Origin: Lonicera japonica
Taxonomy: Eukaryota > Streptophyta > Magnoliopsida > Dipsacales > Caprifoliaceae
DNA: 64,000 nt
Assembly (NCBI GenBank): GCA_021464415.1
Contig: JAKCWG010000526.1
Span: 36,001-100,000, forward strand
Direction of reading: 5' to 3'
In this document: positions 43,980-57,313 of the stretch, one piece after another
Layout of the letters: each line of letters begins with the position of its first letter
How positions within the stretch are numbered: position 1 is the first letter of the stretch
Program-made: the position numbers and the translations under genes
The notes under the pieces: model-generated
Told to the model about the DNA's origin: nothing
The model's input: the letters and a program-made list of their open reading frames with translations, nothing else
The model's database searches: none

Positions 43980-45270
43980 AGGCTACACCCTTTAATAGAT
44001 AATAAGACTTATTTAAATAGACAACAAGAATATTTGAACCTTTTTCTTTTGTCGCAGCAGTTCTTCTAAATTCGTCACTATAAGTCTATCTTCTTATTTT
44101 CTTCTTTTTTCGTTTTGGGTTTTTAGCAACCATACACCTTATAATGTTTCTCAAACTTTGATTATTTACTTTAGTTTGTCTGTGCGTTTGAGGATGATAT
44201 TAGCTGCTACAATACAGCTATGTCCCTAATTAATCTTTTCCATAACCTGCTCTAAAAGTGCGACAAAAATTTGGATTCTCGATCTGAGCTCATTGTATTT
44301 TTGACTATCCATGTAGGCGAACGACTTCCTGAAAGTAAAGATTTGCAACATTTGATGCATCCACCATGGTCTTTTCACAACAAATAAAGTGAGCAATCTT
44401 GAAAATAGATCAACTACTACAAAAATAAAATTCATCCTTTTTATATTCTTAGGAGCCCAAGCACAAAATCCATACTTACATCTTCATATGGTGTGGTAAG
44501 AATTGGTAGTGGCATATAGAGCTTCGTATTTTGTACCCTTCCTTTTGATTCTTGACACATTTGGTATCTATCAACATATCTGTACATACCATGCCTCATT
44601 TTAGGCAAAAAATATTTTTGCTCGATCATTGCATATGTATTATATCTTCCAAAATGGCCACCCAAAGGTCCTACGTGTATTTCTTGGATGATCTTTTACC
44701 TTAGAGAACATCTGGAATACACAACTGACGCCTTTGAAGAGAAACCCCTCCTGCAACATATATTTTCCTTGTTTCCCATTTTTGCATTCACTCTAAATAT
44801 AACCAAAATATAGATCAATAAGGTAAAAATCTTTAAATAATCCAAACCCTTCAACTATTGTTGACATAATATTCAATAACATGGTCCTTTTGTTAAGAGC
44901 GTCTGCCACTTTGTTACTAGTCCCAAATTTGTGCTTTATTACAAAAGTTAACTTCTGCAAGAAAGAGACTCAATTGGCATGCATTTTATCCAAATTCTTT
45001 CGGCTATTGATGTGCTTCAGGGCCAAATGATATGTAAATAAAACAAATCCACATTGAATCAACTAATTTTTTCACTGCCTCAATGCATGACTAGTTGCAT
45101 ATATCTTGATCATAAATGATAACCGTCGCCTCGTGTCATTTAACCTCTCACTATAGAATGCTACTAGTCTCCCTTCTAAACTAAGAATAACACCAATTCT
45201 GATTCCAAATGCATCACAATCTACTTAAAAACCTTTCTCAAAGTCTGGTAATGCAAGGCAAGGGGAGATG
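43980..45270 (-). pseudogene. Remnant of a chromovirus pol (RNase H to integrase)
   Basis: Minus-strand fragments read, in order from 45270, a degraded RNase H (VDCDAFGI, VAFYSERLNDTRR), the integrase zinc-domain end (GGHFGRYNT, CQESKGRVQNT, 44665-44441) and the integrase core start (SMDFVLGL, FVVVDLFSRL, 44435-44226). Stops and frameshifts are frequent. The pattern fits chromovirus-type Ty3/gypsy integrase. The remnant abuts the truncated Athila. Confidence 0.75.
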
Positions 45271-47119
45271 ATTAAGCCAAAATATTGCATTTTATTACTT
45301 GTTTAGATGGCTCAATATGATAGTTTTGAAAGTTAAAAGCCCGAAGTTATTAAATTCTTGCTTAGGAATCACATAATTGTTAGAGTAGTTAATTTATCAT
45401 ATTTTAAGGCTGGAACATCAGTGTATGCTACGTTTATTCATCAATCAATTCAGTTTCAATTGTAATTGTTGTTCTTTATCCCAATAAACCCTAGTTTTCT
45501 AATTTTTTTCAATTCAATTGCTTATAATCGTTTGTTTGCTTAGATATTCATTGATTAGTTGTTAGGGATCTTATATATTCCGTAATTAACCCTTAACCCT
45601 CATTTTAAGGGCTGGTTCTAGGGTTTATAGATCTGTTTTGTCGGTTTTTCATCAATTTATGCTTGTTTCTCGTTCTATATTCAAATAGTTTATCATTTTC
45701 CAATGATATTCATATGTGGTTCATTGTTCATCATAAGTAATATAATTTCCCATAATTATTAGGTTTTTAGTCAAATTTCTTCAGTTTATGTCCGTTTTGA
45801 GTTTGTTTACTATTTTAAGTATAAAATCTTCATTGTAAATCGAAAATGAGAATTTCCAAAGCCAAAAGTTTTCAAATTTGATTTTATATATTATTAGGTA
45901 TTTTGTTTTTACTGTTTTTCATGATTTATAAGCTTGTTTGCATACTTTTTTTGATTATATCTAGCTAAATCGCTTGTTAGGGGTCCGTAATGAAAGATGC
46001 GTTGTTAATTTTTGAATGTAATCCAATTTAGGTTTGAATATGATTTTTTCATTGGTTATAGATCACCTACTGAATGTATGAGTAGTTTATTATCTTTTCA
46101 TGCCTAAAGAACATGTTTCCTTAAGTTAGCTCAGACATTCCATTTAATTAAAAACCGTAAAACGTCAATTCACGGATTTTCGCACCAAAACCCTAACGTG
46201 GTTGATTTGAGGATGACCTTTGTCCTCTAATTATTTAAGTTAGTTTCTTAAGTGAATTGGATAATTTGGCATTGTTTTGGTATTTATTCACATAAGTGCC
46301 GAAAAAGTGCTAATTTTGACTTTCGGCGTACTTTTTAAGATGGATTTGATTTGAATCACGTTCAAACATATTCAAACCTTAGGAGAGTGTTAAGCTACTG
46401 ATTTTTGGGAAGTTTAATCAAATTGGATTGTTTTTGTCATGCACTAGCAATACTATGTTCTAAATTACACTTTTTCAAAGTCAAAAAGCTTCACTGTCAA
46501 ATTATATTGCTCAAAGCTAGTCTATATAGTCTTTGTCACGCATGGGCTATGATAAACTTGTAGTAGAAATACAATTGGATGGTTGGAAGGTCTAGGAGCT
46601 AAATCTTAGTGAAAAATCTTATTTAAACCTAGATTTGGATAACCTGATTGCACGTTTCGTACTCCTTAGCTACGAATACCCCTAACGTTTGTTTCTTGTT
46701 GGTTTAAGTTCACTTAATATTCTGATTTGTTTAGTTTATGCGCTGTTTTATTTTATTTATTTATTTTTAGTTCAATTGCATGTTCCCCTAGTGCATTTAG
46801 GAAGCCTTTTAGGTAGAAAACTTGCACTTGTGGATTTCCTTTAATTTTGCACCGTAGGACTAGATTTTCTTTTAGTTTTAGTTTAAATTAGTTAGTAGTT
46901 TAATTTAGTTTCATTTTTCCTTTCCTATTCCTCATTCAATGATCTTTTCTTTTCTTTTCCCTTCTTCCCCTAAGAGAGATAAATAGAAGAAATATGTTCC
47001 TTACCTTCCCTGTGGTTCGAACTTGAACTTCCCCAATTATACTATAACTTGACTGCTTGTACTTGAGCGTAATACTTCGTACTTTCTAAGTGTAGTCACA
47101 AACACGCAAATCTGTCTTG
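45271..47119. other. AT-rich stretch, no gene; probable old LTR or leader
   Basis: No coding frame found. The segment near 47000-47030 (CCTTCCCTGTGGTTCGAACTTG) resembles a phrase common at LTR ends or leaders of plant retroelements. It is too decayed to assign. Confidence 0.35.
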
Positions 47120-48253
47120 TGGACAACTTTCAATAGTCTTTTTTGGATATAAATAGACCTGCACCGACCCATTTTGAAGATCAGATAGCTCTAGAATTTC
47201 ACGAATTGTTCCATAGAGTATTATTCCTTTATTTTCAAGGTTCTCAGGTATTTTTTAACTCAATTTGGTCGTATTTATTTATCTGTCTTTATTTTCTTCA
47301 GTTATAATTTATCAGTCTTATGATTAAATTGTTGTTATCTCAAAATTAATCCAAATTCCATATTTGAAACCTATTTTCAAAACCAAAGGCATTGAATGAG
47401 CTATAACCATTTTAAAATTCATTTATTTCTATCAATTTCACAAAATCCTAGTTTTATCAGTCTTGTTTCACGAAATAACCATTAAGCATTTGTATCCACA
47501 TTAACCTATAAATCGCGGTACTTATGTAAATATCATGAGAGTATTAAATTGGTCAATGCCGGTTTAAATAATTAAACTGTGGTACACTATTGACAAACAT
47601 ATCTCGAGGGCTACCGGATATCCGATTCTATATCAAATTAGCTTTTGAAAAGCCCTGAGCTTTATGAAAAACACTTGTTTCTCTGTTTATCATTATCAAA
47701 TCACTTCTTTTTTTTTAAATCGCACACAGTGATTTTTAAAATCAAATGGGTAAATTACGAGCACATACTTTCTATCCCCACCCCAAATCCTGTTTTTTCT
47801 AAAACTATTAATTGATACGCAATAATATCAATAAGAATGTGAATTCTCTATTATAAATTCATGTATATCCTACTTAGAGAACGAAATGGTGAATTGGGTG
47901 CCTAGCATCTTCCCGATTCGTAACTTAATCCCTAATTACACATGAGATATAACTCTATACAAAGATGAAACATGTGGAATGACTTTAGGAAAGCGAAAAC
48001 GAGACAAGATAATAAAGCTATGGGATCAATCTATGATCCAGGACTCCATATAGGTTAAATCGTAAAACACGGTCTATAATGACCTCATTTAAAGTCGAAT
48101 AAGAAGTAACCCGCCACACCATATGGACTACAAAATATCTACTCTATATAAACTAAGAACGATAATCAGCCTTAAACACCAAAATGCAAAAACAGACCCT
48201 TAACACTAGGTACACGAGGTTCTCTGCAATAATTAGACACTAGAAACCATATG
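47120..48253 (+). repeat. Tat-like LTR fragment (R-U5) in plus orientation, tentative
   Basis: TATAAATAG near 47143 is followed by a leader-like region. GAATTGGGTGCCTAGCATC near 47893 matches the U5 of the second Tat family (in that direction AAATTGGGTGCCTAACAAC, complement of about 20218-20236). No gene is seen. Both borders are uncertain; copy 2 lies directly to the right. Confidence 0.4.
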
Positions 48254-49793
48254 TGTATGAGAATCCGCAAATATGGCCCCCCGAGTCTCGTTCTTGTGTG
48301 TGGGGGTCTGAAACTTCAGAAAGGATTCTGTCATTCCATTTGCTTCTTTATTGTTTTGATAATTCATATTGGGTGTCCCTCTATCCTATTTCTAGATGCA
48401 AGAGGGTTCGTTCAGAGTCGCCAGTACGTTTTACGAGAAAACATACAAAAGTTGTGTAAGAGGAAAGGCTACAGATGAGCCTTTCTTTACACGTTTGTCT
48501 GCGAAATCATGATTCTATAGGATTCAAAAACTATGTTACGGATTGAGAAGGTGTTAAGCACCCGTTTCGCCCTTTTGGTCTCTAGTGGTCTTTGTATGTT
48601 TATTCTATGTTGAAAAACTTGGATGCTTTTACTGACAGTCTACTACTTCCCAAATGAAAAAACCCTAATTGTGGGAAAAACGAGAAAAGGGATGAAAACC
48701 TTTGTGTTTCGAGATCCAATGTTTTGTTTTGAAAGATGCAAATGCAAATGACAAAGCCTTTTATTTAAGAGAAAGTTTCCCATATTTATTTCCTCAGATA
48801 ATAATGTCGGTTTTCTCGTATTTTGATTACTTTGAAAAAGTTCAGATCTTGTATCGGGACTAATTTAATATGGAATTAGAACTCTTTGAGGAGGGCTTTT
48901 TCAAACACATCGCAGTCTATTGAGAAAGACGGGATATGCCTGATTTTTTATTCCTAAGTAAGTTTCATCGGCCCGGGTTTTGAAAACCTAGTTTTATCCA
49001 GGTAATAATGTTCTTACTTTTCTAGTTTTTGCAAATGGTTTTATCAGGGTTTTTGTTTTGAAAATAGTAGACTATTTTATAACTTGGTAACAAGTTTATT
49101 CAAATAGAATGTGGACCAAGAAACAGAATTAAAACAAGTACACAAATATCTAATTTTAAATACTATAAGAGACTTTTTTTACCTTCCCGACGAGAATAAT
49201 AATAAGAAAGAAAATATAATATGGCGGATAGATCTCCGACGATAATAATCCTTTCCTTCTTTAGATATTTTCGAGAATACGATTCCAGAAGCGAGACACG
49301 TCGAGTGTTGAGAATAGATTCGATAATTCTTCAGAAATAAGACGATTGTAGAATATACTTGATAGAAGACTAGAAAATCAGATATAAAACTCAAAATTCT
49401 TAGATCCCAAGTTGCTCTCCTAAACCCTTGGGGATGTTGGCCTATTTATAGTGCTGGGAGAGGATTGTCGCGCGACAATTCCCCAGAAAAGGCAAGTGTC
49501 ACGCGATATGTTGGTCAATGTCGCGCGACAAACAACTGAAGTGACCCTTTTGACAGACTGATTTATCAAGAAGTGGTTGGTCTGTGTTCGGAGAACTTGT
49601 CGCACGATATAAGAGAGATTGTCGTGCAACATACTGGTTTGTCACGCGATAATCCCCCTTAAAAATAGGTTTGTTTGGCCAACAAACTCTTTTGGGGCAG
49701 TTTTGAGTGCTCGGGTGGGTCCCAAACCCCAAAAATTGTACTTCTCGATAGTCATTAGGGTTCTTGCGGGGGTCACGGATCAGGGTATCTACA
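48254..49793 (-). repeat. 3' LTR of copy 2
   Basis: Aligns with 14394-15955 throughout. On the plus strand the outer end is TGTATGAGAATCC and the inner end is TATCTACA at 49793. A purine tract in the element direction (GAGAGGGTC, complement of 49794-49802) precedes it and may be the plus-strand primer. TATAAATA on the minus strand (49443-49450) is the promoter box. Confidence 0.88.
49443..49683 (-). promoter_or_regulatory. LTR promoter of copy 2 with decayed palindromes
   Basis: Sites corresponding to TGTCGCGCGACA are at 49466-49477 and 49519-49530 (perfect), and at 49497-49508, 49598-49609, 49620-49631 and 49640-49651 (changed), with a relic near 49672. Nearly all changes are C to T or G to A at the CpG steps, as expected from loss of methylated cytosines. 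Confidence 0.7.
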
Positions 49794-49974
49794 GACCCTC
49801 TCGACTCAAGTTCTTTGCTTGCAAGGAATTGAGGCGACTGGAAGAGACCGTGGTCAATGGTTCCCGCAAAAACTCTAAGATAGTGCGTGTATGCGAAAGT
49901 GTTTTTGAATGCCTCCAGAGAGGGTTTGTGTTACCTCATTGCCTCTTTCGAGGGCTTTTTATTTGCTTCACTTG

Positions 49975-50340
49975 CCTCAGATGGGAGGACTACCATTGCT
50001 CCACTTTGCCTCTCTGGGAGGGCTTGCTCTTTTCGCCTCATGTGGGAGGACTACCATTGCTCCACTTTGCCTCTCTGGGAGGACTTTGATCTTCTCGCCT
50101 CATGTAGAAGGACTACCATTGCTCCATTTTGCCTCTCTGGGAGGACTTTGATCTTCTCGCCTCATGTGGGACGACTACCATTGCTCCACTTTGCCTCTTT
50201 GGGAGGACTTGCTCTTCTCGCCTCATGTGGGAGGACTAGCATTGCTCCACTTTGCCTTTCTGGGAGGACTTTGATCTTCTCGCCTCATGTGGGAGGACTA
50301 CCAATGCTCCACTTTGCCTCTCTGGGAGGACTTTTGATCT
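49975..50340. repeat. Tandem repeat, about 62-bp unit, six copies
   Basis: Units contain GGACTACCATTGCTCCAC at about 49986, 50047, 50109, 50172, 50232 and 50294, with TTTGCCTCTCTGGGAGGAC between. It lies in the 3' region next to the LTR. A second, degenerate repeat (GCCTCTGGCGAGGGCTT and variants) follows at 50355-50460. The window does not reach the same part of copy 1. Open frames here come from the repeat. Confidence 0.85.
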
Positions 50341-50460
50341 GAAAAAGAATGAAAATTGCCTCTGGCGAGGGCTTTTGTGAGTGTTTTGCCTCTGGCGAGG
50401 GCTTGTGATTTGGATTTGCCTGTAAGAAGGGCTTACACTGCCTCTGAAGAGGGCTTTTGA

Positions 50461-51326
50461 TTCGGTTTGTTTTTGGTGAAATCGGTTATCTTTCTTTGAC
50501 TGCTAAAGTGAGAGAGAGAAATTATGCGGGTGAATAGAACTTATCGGGAGTTTTTAAATTTTTGTCAAAATGTTCTCCATTTCCTGGATCTTTCTGAAAT
50601 TTTACTCTTATTTGTTTCTCGAGCAAGAACACTTCTCTTTTAGGAAGCAGTTTTCGGATTTCTTCTGTTCTTCGCAGAGTGATGATTCGAAGGTTTATTT
50701 CTAAGTCATCTCTTCTGTATCATGCTGAAAAGAAAATTTGTTTGAAAGGGAAATCTCTGATCCCTGATCTCTGATCTCTTTAGTTCTCATCTTTTCACTT
50801 TGTGGGCCCACATCGTTTTCTGTTTTTCGATGTCCTTATTTCTCCCTCTTTTAGGAAAGACTTTTCCTGGCCTTCTCTATTTTTAACCAAGAGTCTTTTA
50901 TCCTGTTTGATGTGATCAGGAGCCTTACTCACCCAAAACGAAGCCCTGAGCCGGTTTTGGCCTAGCTGTCACTTTTGGTGTGGCTCTCCCTGTCACTCTA
51001 CATTTCTATTTTCTTTCACTTGCTCTGGGCACTCATGCGGGATTTTTCTCTTTTCTACTCTTTCAATTTTTTCTATTCCCGTCGTATTATTTTTTTATTT
51101 TCTTTTTCTCATTGATGGTCTCGGTCTTTTGGGAGATCAGAGATTTCTTTAACAGATGTATTTTGTTCTCGCGATTTTTTGAGAGATGACTTGGAAGTCT
51201 TTTCCTTAGGATATTCATCACAAGTGTGCGGTATATAGAAAGGCTTCAAAAAACTGTTTTTCTGGAGTATTCCTGCAGGAGAGAAAAAATGAGATAAAGG
51301 TCAAAAAACCAGGGGAAATGACAAAA
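50461..51326. other. 3' untranslated region of copy 2, upstream of gene A
   Basis: From 50709 onward it aligns with 1-604 of copy 1. No gene. The part before 50709 has no counterpart in the window. Confidence 0.65.
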
Positions 51327-51408
51327 TGTTGCGCGACATTTGGGTGGGAAGCCGTTTGTCGTGCGATAAACTGGTCATTTGTCACACGACAACCGTGTTC
51401 AGTATAAA
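51327..51408 (+). promoter_or_regulatory. Gene A promoter of copy 2 (decayed palindromes plus TATA box)
   Basis: TGTTGCGCGACA (51327-51338), TGTCGTGCGATA (51357-51368) and TGTCACACGACA (51380-51391) precede TATAAA (51403-51408). All three differ from the perfect motif only by transitions at CpG positions. Confidence 0.7.
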
Positions 51409-51949
51409 ACCCCTTGCTGAGCTCATTCCACCTCATTCTCTCCTTTCTCTTTCTCTCTCTAGCATTTTTTCTCTCTTCTCTCTAGCGCGGAAGCTCTGTC
51501 GCTTTACCGAATTTTTCGACTTTTTCCATTATCTTACTCATATACTGATGGATCCCCGCACAACCAGATTGACTAGAGGGTGACCAGGAGGAGGTCACCT
51601 TTACCGATGCCCAGGGAGTTCTCCGCTGCAGCCCTCACCATGACGATTGGGCTGACCTTGACTAGTACGGTGAGGACGGGGTGGATCGCGGTTGCGCTGT
51701 GATCTACTGAGATGTTACCCGGCTACTCCAGTTCAGGACGTTCCTTGGCTTCTAATGGAGCCTATCTCGCATGAGATCCGTCGACAGTCTCTGGTATGTT
51801 TTCTCAAAATCCTTCCTTTTGTGTAATTATATATGTTCATCCTTTTATTTTATTATCTTTGTCGTTTGTTGCATGTTTTAAACAATTCTTATGTTAGTAA
51901 ACATGCTTACTTGATAATACTATCCGATTTCTTAGAGAACACATACTTT

Positions 51950-52975
51950 ATTGTGGTGCCCTTAGATTTTTTGGAATTTACATAACTTACTCCTATAGCC
52001 CTATAACTCTCATAATTACACCATAGTACCCTTAGGTTTGGAAAATTACATAATTTACCCCTATAACCCTATAACTCTTATATTTATACCAAAGTACCCT
52101 CAGGTTTTGAAAATTTACATAATTTACCCCTATAACCCTGTATCTCTCATAATTACACCAAAGTACCCTCAAGTTTGGAAAATTACATAATTTACCCCTA
52201 TAACCTTATAACTCTCATAACTACACTAAAGTACCCTTAGGTTCAGAAAATTACATAATTTAGCCTAATATAACTCTCATATTTACAAAAAAGTACCCTC
52301 AGGTTTGGAAAATTTCATCATTTACCCCTATAACCCTATAACTCTCATAATTACACCAAAGTACCCTCAGGTTTGGAAAATTACATCATTTACCCCTACA
52401 ACCCTATAACTCTTATATTTACATAAAAGTACCCTCAGGTTTGGAAAATTACATAATTTATCCCTATAACCCTATATTAACTTATATATATCAAAGTACC
52501 CCCAGGTTTCGAAAATTACATAATTTACCCCTATAACTCTTATATTTACACAAAAGTACCCTCAGGTTTGGAAAATTACATAATTTACCCTTATAACCCT
52601 ATAACTCTTATATTTACACAAAAGTACCCTCAGATTTGCAAAATTACATAATTTTACCCTTATAATCCCATAACTCTCATATTTACACCAACATACCCTC
52701 AGGTTCAAAAAATTACATAATTTACCCCTATAACCCTATAACTCTTATATTTACACAAAAGTACCCTCAGGTTTAGAAAATTACATAATTTACCCCTATA
52801 ACCCCATATTTACTTATATATATATCAAAGTACCCTCATGTTTTGAAAATTACATAATTTACCCCTACAACCCTATAACTCTTATTTTTGCACCAAAGTA
52901 CCCTCAAGTTTTGAAAATTACATAATTTACCCCTATAATCCCATATTTACTTATATATATATATATATCTATTGT
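51950..52975. repeat. Minisatellite in intron 1 of gene A, copy 2
   Basis: About 16 units of 60-70 bp containing TACATAATTTACCCCTATAACC and AAAGTACCCTCAGGTTTGG (shown in parts). It is related to the array at 1205-2190 but has its own variants (CTCATATTTACAC). It ends in a TA run just before the splice acceptor. Confidence 0.9.
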
Positions 52976-53509
52976 TGTCTGCAGTGGGTTGGCCGAGGTT
53001 GGGGTTCTCCCAACACTATCTCTTCAAAGTGGCCCCAGGCGCCAGCCCCTGTTTAGGAGTTGCTCTTCGTGACTCCTTTTGGCATTTTCCTTGATGCCTT
53101 ACCGGAGTGGATATCTAGAGCGGTTGTCCTGGTGTCAGCCATTGCGACCCATTGGTGGGATTCCACGCATACATTCCACTAGAGTTGGGGAGAGATGACG
53201 ATGATCCCCTGGACTTGTTTACTCTGACTAGGATACCTTCGGGGGGGGGGGTCCCTATCCAGATTGACGTTCCCTTGCATTTCACTGTTGAGGGATTGTT
53301 GGTGCCTTAGGGTGGTCCCCGGAGCGGAGAAGTTCTAGTGATATGATCCCTCAGGCTATTTTGGTTACCTGTTTAGCGACGGAGAGAGCTAGGTTAGTCG
53401 CTACAGGAGGGCAGATGACTAAACAGGAGGCGCCCCAGTATGCTTGTGTCCTTCTATTATTGACACTCCATGATCTATTCAAGGCCCGTGGGGGGGACAC
53501 GGCCCATAT

Positions 53510-54817
53510 TGTTAGAGTGATATACTAAAAGCCATGATTTTATTATTATTGGTTTTGATATGATATAAAGACTCGGTTTTGCTATTTTAATGAGAATCTT
53601 TTTGGGCAATGGTTACATGATATTATTTATTTAAATATTGTGCATGTGTGTGTCTTTTATTCCATATAGTAGATGATTTGGTGTGTAGAGTATAGCTTAC
53701 ACACAGAGGATCATATCATCGGTTCTTGTTAAATATAAGTTTATTGGTTCACGATCTTAGATGGAATTGGACAACCATCGGTAGGATTGTAGCACAAGTT
53801 TTAGTAGTTTATCTTGACTACAGGAAATGGTGTAGTTTTAACTCATTGTGCTAGTACACTTTATGTGTATTGAACATGACCAGTTTGGGTTAATTGTTTT
53901 TATACTGACTATATAAAACAATTTAAAATCCCATGGTTATTATGATTACTTATGCTCTTAATCTTGAAATAATTAATAGACATATATATGTAGTGTTTGT
54001 TGTTTTGACTCATTAAAAGTGAGATTCATTTATGGATCAATAATATTCATGAATTGGATGGCGACACTATATGTATGATGAATATTAATTATTGACGAAA
54101 TCCGCGTCCCAGTATAGGGATTGATGATAACCCCTTGAGAAGCTTATAAGTTTTGATCATGTCAAACCTTGCAGGTGGATTATGTTAATCCGACATGTCA
54201 AATAAGTTAAGTGGTAGGCTCAAGGATTAAGAAGTTATTTAAATATAATTGTCAGTAATTTAATTTAAATGATGGTTATCTATAATCTTAACGTGGGGAG
54301 AATAATAAGTATTTAAAAATAAGGAGCTCGAAATATAATTTTGAGATAAGGAAGGGAGTGCAATTATAATTCTTTAGTGGTGTGAATTATAATTTATGGA
54401 AGGAATCAATTCTTAATCGAATTAGGATTCCAGTTTTCCATAGTAAGCCCAAACACTTATTTCTCCTTAGGGTCCCTATCGTAGCCTTTTATATATGCCA
54501 GCCTTGCCTCTTCTCTCGACACAATAATTCTCACGAATTTAGGGTTTGTGACATAAAGAGTAGAGGAGGAGATCTTGGTGATACCGCAGCCCACACTCGG
54601 TACAGGATTGCACGGCGAAAGAAATACGATAAAAGATCTTGAGGTTCTATCGAGCCCATGTTCTTGATTTGTCTCCACCAATCCCTATTCGTGCTAAGAC
54701 GAGATCAAACCAGAGAGATCTCGAAGGTAAAATCCGATTCCACACTAGGGTTTTACATAAAAATTTTTGTTCGGTCTATACACAATATTAAACGATTCTG
54801 GAACTTAGTTTCCATCA
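53510..54817 (+). mobile_element. Solo LTR (about 1.3 kb) inserted in gene A exon 2 of copy 2
   Basis: Starts TGTTAGAGTGATAT and ends TTTCCATCA. Flanks are CATAT and CATAC, a 5-bp duplication with one later change. Copy 1 is continuous at this point. The TGTTAGAG start suggests a Ty1/copia-type LTR, which I cannot confirm without internal sequence. A related copy lies inverted at 62247-63510. Confidence 0.82.
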
Positions 54818-57197
54818 CATACATCTGTGATTTTAGTATCATGTTTGACTATGACTGGGGTGGCTTCATCTTGGCTGTTCTTTACGACGCCATTGATCAG
54901 GTCTCTCGTCATTTAGCCCTAAACCTCAAGGGCTTTTCTTTGCTGTGGGAGGTATATATCTCCGCCCCTTTGCTTTAGTTCTTTTTCATTTATTGCAGAT
55001 TGTTGCTAATATTCTCTGTGTTTTTCTTCTTATTTTCAGAATTGGTTTGTGGCTTACACCCGCCTGGGTCGCGCCCAGGTAGATCTCCTCGTCGAGAACG
55101 AGGATCAGTTCCCCCTTCTCCGCCGGTTCATAGCGGAGACCTACAGGGCTCCTTTTGTATATAGGACCCGAGAGACTGGAGCTACTGTGGTCCATGACCT
55201 GTTAGAGGAACACGTAAGTATTTTAGTACTTATTTTATTCCGTTTTGATAAATAATAATAATTAAAAATAACTAAATGAAATTTATTTTCTTTTCAGATT
55301 GAGTAGGCCCCTTGCGGTGATCTGGGTCTCCATTTCGGGCATGCCCCTACTTTGACCGCCTCGCGGATCAGGCGGCTGATTAGGGATGAGTACGGTCTCC
55401 ACTTCTATCTTGGCGAAAGGGTTATCCGCTAGCACACATCGGCCTAGTGGCCTCGGGTTCTATTATTTCTGCCAATTTTGATGAGGCGGATGGGCGAGAT
55501 TGATTCAATGACTGTGCAGGCTTTAGTGGACAGCCTAGGTTTTCAGACCTTCGTTGAAGAGGGCGATTATGCTGCCTTTGCTGCCCGCTACTTAATGAGG
55601 GAGCAAAAGGGGACTCGGGGTCGGGTCTTCTATGAGCGATATCGGGCGTTGGGCGGCGACCCCAACTATACACGAGGGCAGTCTCATCTGGCTAGGACGG
55701 TCCCAGGACACTTGCCGCCTGTCCCTAATCAGAGGGACAACATTTTGGACTTTGATGACGAGGACCCCGAGGGAGAGAGGGGTGTTCCTGCTACTGCCGA
55801 GGGTGATAGACCTGAAGGGGGTGAGGGCGATGGGATGACGGCGGTTCCTAAGAAGCCACCTCGGACGATGCTTGTGGAGGAGCAGCGCGCCGAGGCTGAC
55901 GGTTTTGAGTTCCCCACGGGTCCTTCGGTATCTCCGGAGGTTATCTTCAACGATGCTAATGCTGCGACGAGAGGGGGTGCTAGCTTGTCAAAGAGGTCCT
56001 GGGAGCCTGAGGATTTTGGGGCTAACTACGAGCAGTTCAGGCGGACCTCTCCTGCTGCAGCAGCCACACCTTCTAGTGGGGTCCCGCCTTTGAGATAAAT
56101 GGCCATTGTCGATCCTTCGGGTGTACGAACGTATGCTACTCTCACCGTGCTACTGCCGACTGTCATGGGCCCTCCAGCCCGATCTCTAGGAGTTGGTGTT
56201 TCTTTCTTCAGGCCTCCTCTCTTCCCGATCCGTGAGAAGGGTGGGTCTACTTCCGCTGCAGCTCCTGCGGGTTTGTCTGTTCTCGCGGTTGATATACTGC
56301 CACTTCCCTGAGATATCTCTTACATTGGCGCTGGTCTACGTCGATACGTGGTGCCCGAGTATCCCCTTCCTGACGATACTTTTGATTACTTGGGTGGTCG
56401 TACATGCGACGAAGTATAAACTTCTCTTTTTTTTATTCTCCTCCATATTTGTTTATCTGGCTATGCTAATTCTCTTCTCTTATGTCTTTCACAGCGGGTG
56501 AGCATTCGTGCGACGGAACTGAGAGCTTTACACGCCTAGTATCTCTACAATTGGAATCTTCTCATGTTCGTCGGTTGAGACCCCTGGGCCTATATGCGTG
56601 ACTAGGGCGATCGATGTTTCTCTACGAGCGGATGACCCTCTGACATCTTCTCGTACCCGGACGGAGTCTCGGAGGAGTAGCAGTCGGACATCTAGGCGCT
56701 TTCGGTCTTCAGTGCTCCCTCCCACGGTCCCTGTTCAGTCGACGGGGCCTTCTCAGGCTGCTATTCCTCCCCCTCAAGACATCCCAGTAGTTGATCTCAC
56801 TCTTGAGGAGGGCTTGGGTGATAGTGGGAGCGTGTCGAAGCGCGCTCGAGTAGATTAGTTTCCTTTCCTGCATTGTTTTGTTAGTTTTGGACAAACATGT
56901 AGTTTTTAGACAAGAATGTTAGTAGTTTTTTAGTTTTGAAACTATTTTTGTTAGATTATAAATCTCTTACTTGTGATGATATATATTTTTCTCTTCATGC
57001 GTTTGTGACAAAAATTATTAATATACTATATATACACATAAAATCAGGGGGGCTTAGGAATCATACCGTGTGTTACGACGAATTTTTAGGCCTTCTGCAA
57101 AAGAACAAAGTAAGTACAATGCATACAAAAATGGTTTTTTTGGTAAGAATGATTTTACGTGTCTCAAAAAAGAGTAAAAAGGGACTAAAAAAGGGTT

Positions 57198-57275
57198 TGT
57201 CGTGCGACTATCCTCTCTGGACATGGATTTGTCGCGCGACAAAGAGGTACAGGATCTATTTTTTTGTTATAAATA
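57198..57275 (+). promoter_or_regulatory. Gene B promoter of copy 2
   Basis: TGTCGTGCGACT (57198-57209) and a perfect TGTCGCGCGACA (57230-57241) precede TATAAATA (57268-57275); the start codon is at 57314. One of the three sites of copy 1 is missing. Confidence 0.7.
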
Positions 57276-57313
57276 CACCCATATTCCTTCCTTCGTCCCC
57301 ACACCTTTCCCAA

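Larger units (their letters stand above)
51548..56858 (+). pseudogene. Antisense gene A pseudogene of copy 2
   Basis: Exon counterparts: 51548-51793, 52985-54949 (with an inserted LTR), about 55041-55213, 55299-56418 and about 56495-56858. Splice borders are kept (for example CTG|GTATG at 51793 and CTGCAG before 52985). The start codon is present but the frame stops after 11 codons. Several more stops and indels follow. The G run in exon 2 is 11 long. The end again reads SVSKRARVD. Confidence 0.85.

Noticed and set aside
49619..50342. Open frames with repeated HFASLGGL peptides
   Set aside because: They come from a 62-bp tandem repeat that changes frame at each unit.
54382..54681. Small open frames in the solo LTR, also seen at 62239-62567
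   Set aside because: Both are the same LTR in opposite orientation; the frames are short, unconserved in detail and have no coding features.
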